A DNA stretch of 64,000 nt from Pararhizobium qamdonense (GTDB lineage: Bacteria; Pseudomonadota; Alphaproteobacteria; Rhizobiales; Rhizobiaceae), in assembly GCF_029277445.1 (NCBI RefSeq), contig NZ_CP119566.1:1209001-1273000 (forward strand). Reading direction: 5' to 3'. A program made the position numbers and the translations under genes. Under the pieces are notes generated by a model. The model worked only from the letters and a program-made list of their open reading frames with translations. It was not told the origin of the DNA and ran no database searches. Below are positions 59,954 to 64,000 of the stretch, piece after piece (positions within the stretch are counted from its first letter, which is position 1; each line of letters starts with the position of its first letter).

Positions 59954-61936
59954 TCAGGCCAGCTTCTTTTCGGCCGCCGCAACGATGGCGTCCGATGTGA
60001 TGCCGAAATGCTTGAACAGGTCCTTGGCCGGGCCGGAAGCGCCGAACGAGTGCATGCCGACGAAATCGCCATCATTGCCGATGAAGTAGTCCCAGCCTTG
60101 GCGGACTGCGGCTTCTGCGGCGATCTTGACCGGCGCATCGCCGATGACGGCCTTGCGGTAATCGTCCGGCTGTTCCTGGAACAGTTCGAAGCAGGGAACC
60201 GAAACGACGCGGGTCGCAATGCCCTTGCCGTTCAGTTCGCCAGCCGCCTTGACGGCCAGTTCGACTTCCGAGCCGGAGGCAAAGATCGAGACCTTGGCAT
60301 TGTCGGCGGCGATCAGCTCATAGGCACCCTTGGCCGAGAGGTTTTCGGCCGAGTATGTGAGGCGCGACGGCGCGAGATTCTGGCGGGTCAGCGCCAGGCC
60401 GGACGGACGGTGCTGTTCCTTCAGCGCCTGCTGCCAGCATTCGGCTGTTTCGACAGCGTCTGCCGGGCGGAACATCAGGAGATTGGGGATAGCACGCAAA
60501 GCTGCCATGTGCTCGACCGGCTCATGCGTCGGGCCATCTTCGCCGACGCCGATGGAATCATGCGTCAGAACGTGGATGACGCGGATGCCCATAAGAGCAG
60601 CCAGGCGGATCGACGGACGGCAATAGTCCGAGAAGATCATGAAGCCGCCGGAATAGGGGATCAACCCGCCGTGCAGCGAAATCCCGTTCATGGCGGCAGC
60701 CATGCCGTGTTCGCGGATGCCCCAATGCATGTAACGTCCGGAGAAATCGGTCGGGGTGATCGACTTCATCTGGCTGGTCTTGGTGTTGTTGGACGGCGTC
60801 AGGTCGGCCGAGCCGCCGAGCATTTCCGGCACGATGCCGTTGATGACTTCGAGCGCATCTTCGGATGCCTTGCGGGTGGCAACCGTCGGCGGAGCGTCGG
60901 CCAGCTTCTTCTTGTAGCTGTCGATGGCGGCATCGAGATCGCCCGGAAGGGTTCCGGCAAAGCGGCGGGTGAACTCGGACTTCTTCGTCGCTTCGGTCGC
61001 GGCCAGGCGGCCGTCCCACGCCTTGTGTGCGTCAGCCGAGCGGCCACCGGCGGTGCGCCAGGCGTCGAGAACGTCTGCCGGAACGGTGAAGGCTTCGGAT
61101 TCCCAGTTCAGGGCCTTGCGGGTGGCTGCAATTTCCTCGGCACCCAGCGGCGAGCCATGGACCTTGTGGGTGCCTTGCTTGTTGGGAGCGCCGAAACCGA
61201 TCACCGTTTTGCAGGCGATGAAGGTCGGGCGGTCGGACTTGTGGGCTTCCTCGATCGCGGCGGCGATCTGGTCGGGGTCATGGCCATCAACGCGGATCGT
61301 GTTCCAGTGCACGGCCTGGAAGCGGGCGATCTGGTCGGTCGAGTCCGACAGGGAGACGGCGCCATCGATGGTGATGTTGTTGTCGTCCCAGAACAGCACC
61401 AGCTTGCTCAGCTTGAGGTGGCCGGCGAGCGCGATGGCTTCGTGGCTAATGCCTTCCATCAGGCAGCCGTCGCCGCACAGAACATAGGTGTGGTGGTTCT
61501 GCAGGTCGCTGCCGAACTCCTCTTCCAGCTTGCGCTCGGCGATCGCCATGCCGACGGCATTGGCAATGCCCTGGCCGAGCGGACCGGTGGTGGTTTCGAT
61601 GCCCGAGGCATGACCGAATTCCGGATGGCCGGCGGTCTTGGAGCCGAGCTGGCGGAACTGCTTGATGTCCTCGATGGTCATGTCTTCGTAGCCCGTCAAA
61701 TAGAGCAGCGAGTAGAGCAGCATCGAGCCATGGCCGGCCGACAGGACGAAACGATCGCGGTCTGCCCAGAGCGGCGCCTTCGGATCGAATTTCAGGTAAC
61801 GGGAGAATAGCACCGTTGCCACGTCGGCAGCGCCCATGGGCAGGCCGGGATGGCCGGAATTGGCCTTTTCGACGGCATCCATGGAGAGGAATCGGATTGC
61901 ATTTGCCATCCGGTCGTGATTTTCGCGAGAGATCAT
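59954..61936 (-). CDS. tkt: transketolase
   Basis: Thiamine-diphosphate enzyme of the pentose phosphate pathway. The 660-residue protein has [19 protein letters not shown], the ThDP motif [13 protein letters not shown]...[12 protein letters not shown] and the phosphate site [13 protein letters not shown]. It heads the tkt-gap-pgk-fba cluster that links pentose phosphate and lower glycolysis. Start at 61936, or in-frame ATG 61909. Confidence 0.95.
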   Translation of the reverse strand: MISRENHDRMANAIRFLSMDAVEKANSGHPGLPMGAADVATVLFSRYLKFDPKAPLWADRDRFVLSAGHGSMLLYSLLYLTGYEDMTIEDIKQFRQLGSKTAGHPEFGHASGIETTTGPLGQGIANAVGMAIAERKLEEEFGSDLQNHHTYVLCGDGCLMEGISHEAIALAGHLKLSKLVLFWDDNNITIDGAVSLSDSTDQIARFQAVHWNTIRVDGHDPDQIAAAIEEAHKSDRPTFIACKTVIGFGAPNKQGTHKVHGSPLGAEEIAATRKALNWESEAFTVPADVLDAWRTAGGRSADAHKAWDGRLAATEATKKSEFTRRFAGTLPGDLDAAIDSYKKKLADAPPTVATRKASEDALEVINGIVPEMLGGSADLTPSNNTKTSQMKSITPTDFSGRYMHWGIREHGMAAAMNGISLHGGLIPYSGGFMIFSDYCRPSIRLAALMGIRVIHVLTHDSIGVGEDGPTHEPVEHMAALRAIPNLLMFRPADAVETAECWQQALKEQHRPSGLALTRQNLAPSRLTYSAENLSAKGAYELIAADNAKVSIFASGSEVELAVKAAGELNGKGIATRVVSVPCFELFQEQPDDYRKAVIGDAPVKIAAEAAVRQGWDYFIGNDGDFVGMHSFGASGPAKDLFKHFGITSDAIVAAAEKKLA

Positions 61937-62008
61937 TGTCTGTTCCGCTTGAGTTCGGTGGACAGGGGACGGTCTCTATCCTCCAAAGACCGTATGAGAA
62001 GCGGGTGA

Positions 62009-62036
62009 CACATAGCACCTGCTTCGACGGAGTCAA
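62009..62036 (-). promoter_or_regulatory. sigma-70-like promoter of tkt
   Basis: On the minus strand TTGACT (-35, 62036-62031) and TATGTG (-10, 62014-62009) are separated by 16 bases, about 75-100 bp upstream of the tkt start. Confidence 0.55.
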
Positions 62037-62120
62037 CAAATACGGGCTTTTTGGCCGGGCTTGAAGGCTCTTTTTGCGCGTGTTTCCCGTTCGCTCCCCA
62101 CAAACGGGGTTCACCGATAC

Positions 62121-62133
62121 TAATCGATTTAAA
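62121..62133. promoter_or_regulatory. AATCGATT-core site upstream of tkt
   Basis: TAATCGATTTAAA shares the AATCG half-site of the palindrome at fba (56867-56893). It lies 185 bp upstream of the tkt start and about 85 bp above its -35. Weak on its own; its interest comes from the shared motif. Confidence 0.35.
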
Positions 62134-62276
62134 ATTCGTGATCCACAGGTTACGCAGTCCTTGCAAGCCGTTGGCGTTGTAGAGACTTGCCGAATGGGTT
62201 TATTAGTGTGATTGGCTTGAAATACAGGCTTCGGGGCGGCGATTCGACGCGGCCTGGTGCGTATCAGGAAAGCGTG

Positions 62277-62549
62277 ATGGCGGCAGGAAAGACAGTCAAG
62301 GCGGCGATCGACGAGCTGCGCAGCGCAGTGAGCAGCCTCGAGAATGCCATTGATGGACGGTTCGACCGGGAGCGCGACCTTGGCGAGATTGAAGGCGAAG
62401 TGCGGCGTGTCAACACCGACCGCTCACGGCTCGCCCAGGAACTCGACCAATCGCAATTCCGGGCAAACCGGCTTGAGGAAGTCAACCGCGAAGTCTCGCG
62501 CCGTCTGGTGACGGCCATGGAAACGATAAGGGCAGTGCTGGACCGCTAA
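62277..62549 (+). CDS. DUF4164 family coiled-coil protein
   Basis: A 90-residue helical protein (TVKAAIDELRSAVSSLENAIDGRFDRERDLGEIEGEVRRV..LDQSQFRANRLEEVNREVSRRLVTAME). It matches DUF4164, found next to zapA in rhizobia as I recall. It may be a division-associated coiled coil. ATG 62277 has AGGAAAG upstream; an upstream extension to 62187 has no ribosome site. Confidence 0.82.
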   Translation: MAAGKTVKAAIDELRSAVSSLENAIDGRFDRERDLGEIEGEVRRVNTDRSRLAQELDQSQFRANRLEEVNREVSRRLVTAMETIRAVLDR

Positions 62550-62579
62550 GGCGTGGTCCGCCTGCGGGTCAGGTGACGT

Positions 62580-62957
62580 ATGGCGCAAGTAACGGTGATG
62601 ATCGACGGCAAGGCCTATCGCATGGCATGCGAGGAGGGCCAGGAAGATCATCTGACCGAACTGGCCACCCGCTTCGATCAATATGTCAGCCACCTGAAGA
62701 CCCAGTTCGGCGAGATCGGCGATCTGCGCCTGACCGTGATGGCCGGCATCATGGTGATGGATGAACTCAGCGAAGTGAACCGCAAGCTGAAAAATATCCA
62801 GGCAGAGACCGACGCGCTGAAACAGGGCCGCGTCGCCACGCTCTCGGACCAGCAGAAGAACGAGGATGTGCTCGCCACGGCGCTTGCCGAAGTCACAACC
62901 CAGATCCACGAGATCGCCGCCAAGCTCAGCGGCAAGACGACGCCTGCGCCGCACTGA
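62580..62957 (+). CDS. zapA: cell division protein ZapA
   Basis: A 125-residue Z-ring-associated protein that bundles FtsZ filaments (VTVMIDGKAYRMACEEGQEDHLTELATRFDQYVSHL and the coiled-coil second half). Follows DUF4164 by 30 bases. A 6S RNA-like sequence lies directly downstream. Confidence 0.92.
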   Translation: MAQVTVMIDGKAYRMACEEGQEDHLTELATRFDQYVSHLKTQFGEIGDLRLTVMAGIMVMDELSEVNRKLKNIQAETDALKQGRVATLSDQQKNEDVLATALAEVTTQIHEIAAKLSGKTTPAPH

Positions 62958-63012
62958 ATTTCAACAAGTTCAGCACGTGCCACTGGCGCGAGCCTCCAAT
63001 GCACTCTATATT

Positions 63013-63150
63013 GACCTTGCGGTCTGCGCCTCCCGACAGGACACCACAATCCCTGGGGCCATACTCGATCCAAAGGGAGCTGTCCCTGACCTGGCCCGTG
63101 GGCTAGGTCACATGGCGCCCACCTACGTTTGTAGGCACCCAGGATCGTAA
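63013..63150 (+). ncRNA. ssrS: 6S RNA (ends approximate)
   Basis: The segment folds like 6S RNA, the sigma-70 holoenzyme regulator. AGGACA and TCCCT pair with AGGGA and TGTCC across an asymmetric central bubble (5' strand CCACAA, 3' strand GC). A downstream hairpin GACCTGGCCC/GGGCTAGGTC follows, and TGCGCC pairs with GGCGC to close. A TATATT -10 box lies at 63007-63012. Position directly after zapA matches the 6S locus of other rhizobia. Ends are inferred from the fold. Confidence 0.72.
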
Positions 63151-63198
63151 AAAGTCCATCGGTCGTGTGGATCGCACCTTATCTTCTTCTCAGAAATT

Positions 63199-64000
63199 TT
63201 ATCCCTGCGCTGCCGGCCGGAAGGCCTCGCGGATGGCGTTGGACATGCTTTCGACGATCCGTTTGTTGCCGCGCGGCCTGGTCTTCATCACGACGTTTGA
63301 AAAGTCGATGACATCGTAGCCGTCGGCGGCTGTCAGTTCGCGGCAGCCGGCGGGGATGCTGGAGCGGGTGAGGGGGGCGATGGATAGGCCCGAGGTGACG
63401 GCGGCGATCAGGCCGCTGCTGGTGCGGCTGATATAGGCGACGCGGCTTTCGATGCCGCGTTTTGTCAGGCTGCGAAGCGCCAGTTCATCGCACCATCCGT
63501 TTTTCAGATAGGTATAGGTGGCGATCGGCAGAGGTTGGCGCATATGCGCGCCATGCTGGTCGCAGGTCACCCAGACAGTTGGATCGACCATCAGCACCTC
63601 ATTGCGCGTCGGGCCGCCCGGCTCGAAGACCACAGCGATATCGATCTCACCGGCATCGAGCGCTGCAAGGTTGGACATCGAGACGCCCTGCTGCACGGTC
63701 ACCTCGACGCCCGGATGAACGGCGGCGAAGGCGCCCAGCGCTTTCGGCAAGGTCGAGTTGATATATTCCTCCGAAATGCCGATCCTGACGGAGCCATCGA
63801 GTGCCGGAAGCCGGATCGAAGCGGCCGTGTCGTCCAGCATCGTGACGATACGCCGGGCATTGTCCAGCAGCCTGATGCCGTGGCCGGTCATGTTGACGCC
63901 GCGCGATCCGCGCTCGAACAGGCTTTCGCCCAAAATATCCTCGAGCTTCTTGATCTGCATGCTGACAGCGGATTGCGTCCGGCCGACCTTCTCCCCCGCT
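63199..64000 (-). CDS. LysR-family transcriptional regulator (5'-truncated by window edge)
   Basis: The frame is open to the window end, so the first part of the DNA-binding helix-turn-helix is missing; visible is its end (GRTQSAVSMQIKKLEDILGESLFERGSRG) and the substrate domain (VRIGISEEYINSTLPKALGAF, VVFEPGGPTRNEVLMVDPTVWV, and IAAVTSGLSIAPLTRSSIP). The stop is at 63199. Target genes are outside the window. Confidence 0.92.
   Translation of the reverse strand, partial: AGEKVGRTQSAVSMQIKKLEDILGESLFERGSRGVNMTGHGIRLLDNARRIVTMLDDTAASIRLPALDGSVRIGISEEYINSTLPKALGAFAAVHPGVEVTVQQGVSMSNLAALDAGEIDIAVVFEPGGPTRNEVLMVDPTVWVTCDQHGAHMRQPLPIATYTYLKNGWCDELALRSLTKRGIESRVAYISRTSSGLIAAVTSGLSIAPLTRSSIPAGCRELTAADGYDVIDFSNVVMKTRPRGNKRIVESMSNAIREAFRPAAQG

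Larger units (their letters stand above)
61937..62276. other. 340-bp region between tkt and the DUF4164 gene
   Basis: No gene seen. It holds the minus-strand tkt promoter (62009-62036), the LacI-like site (62121-62133) and AT-rich sequence before the DUF4164 gene. Confidence 0.6.

Noticed and set aside
59903..61810. Long open frame (635 codons) on the plus strand opposite transketolase
   Set aside because: It is the antisense shadow of tkt in GC-rich coding DNA: no ribosome site, no family match, while the minus strand encodes a full transketolase.
1..64000. tRNA, rRNA, insertion sequence, prophage or integron
   Set aside because: No tRNA-like cloverleaf, transposase, integrase or phage structural gene was recognised in any intergenic or coding region by eye.

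Overview
This window is a stretch of chromosome from an alphaproteobacterium of the order Hyphomicrobiales, very probably family Rhizobiaceae (Rhizobium/Agrobacterium-like). The case rests on many order-typical genes: an Omp10-like lipoprotein, homospermidine synthase, GapR (DUF2312), an RcdA/DUF1465 gene, DUF1036 next to pyruvate kinase, the tkt-gap-pgk-fba cluster, Cys-free L31 and L36, and RIME-like palindromic repeats. It is gene-dense with mostly housekeeping content. No prophage, insertion sequence, CRISPR array, tRNA or rRNA was seen.

Layout. 1-1.7 kb: end of the 7-deazaguanine (queuosine precursor) operon queC-queD-queE. 1.7-9.5 kb: hemH, a periplasmic 5'-nucleotidase with a LysM tail, omp10, homospermidine synthase, an alpha/beta hydrolase. 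7.9-13.4 kb: the tyrosine/homogentisate catabolic locus. Here hmgA-fahA-maiA diverges from a MarR regulator over a clear GTTAC/GTAAC operator, and an Lrp-type regulator diverges from hpd over another palindrome. 13.6-19 kb: a diguanylate cyclase, the folate genes pabB-pabC-yciI, and an M3 peptidase. pabC carries a translated palindromic repeat. 19-30.3 kb: orphan NtrC-type regulator, DUF882 wall protein, msrB-msrA, gapR, N-formylglutamate hydrolase, DUF1036-pyk, a coiled-coil protein and envelope proteins. 30.4-41.9 kb: rpmJ, purEK, two divergent DUF465 genes, ArsR/TauE, a ThiE-like protein, a Sel1 protein, efp, suhB, a MotA-like/OmpA-like pair, a flavoprotein.

41.9-54.7 kb: Bug-type binding protein, ABC exporter, rpmE, an FtrA-like regulator, rhodanese plus a truncated GFA gene, then a tightly overlapping lipid operon (plsC-like, cdsA-like, small membrane protein, variant CDP-alcohol phosphotransferase). 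After that come rcdA with a perfect CtrA box upstream, an MFS/DUF1192 pair, and an HWE kinase/response regulator pair. 54.7-64 kb: PhzF-like protein, the glycolytic/Calvin-type cluster fba-pgk-gap-tkt with LacI-like palindromes upstream of fba and tkt, then DUF4164-zapA-6S RNA and a LysR gene cut by the window end.

The most interesting points are the in-frame repeat inside pabC, the four-gene lipid operon with an Asn-substituted catalytic motif, the CtrA box at rcdA, the non-flagellar MotA/OmpA-type pair, and the candidate operators of the tyrosine and central-carbon loci. Functional calls come from recognising protein families by eye. No database search was run.
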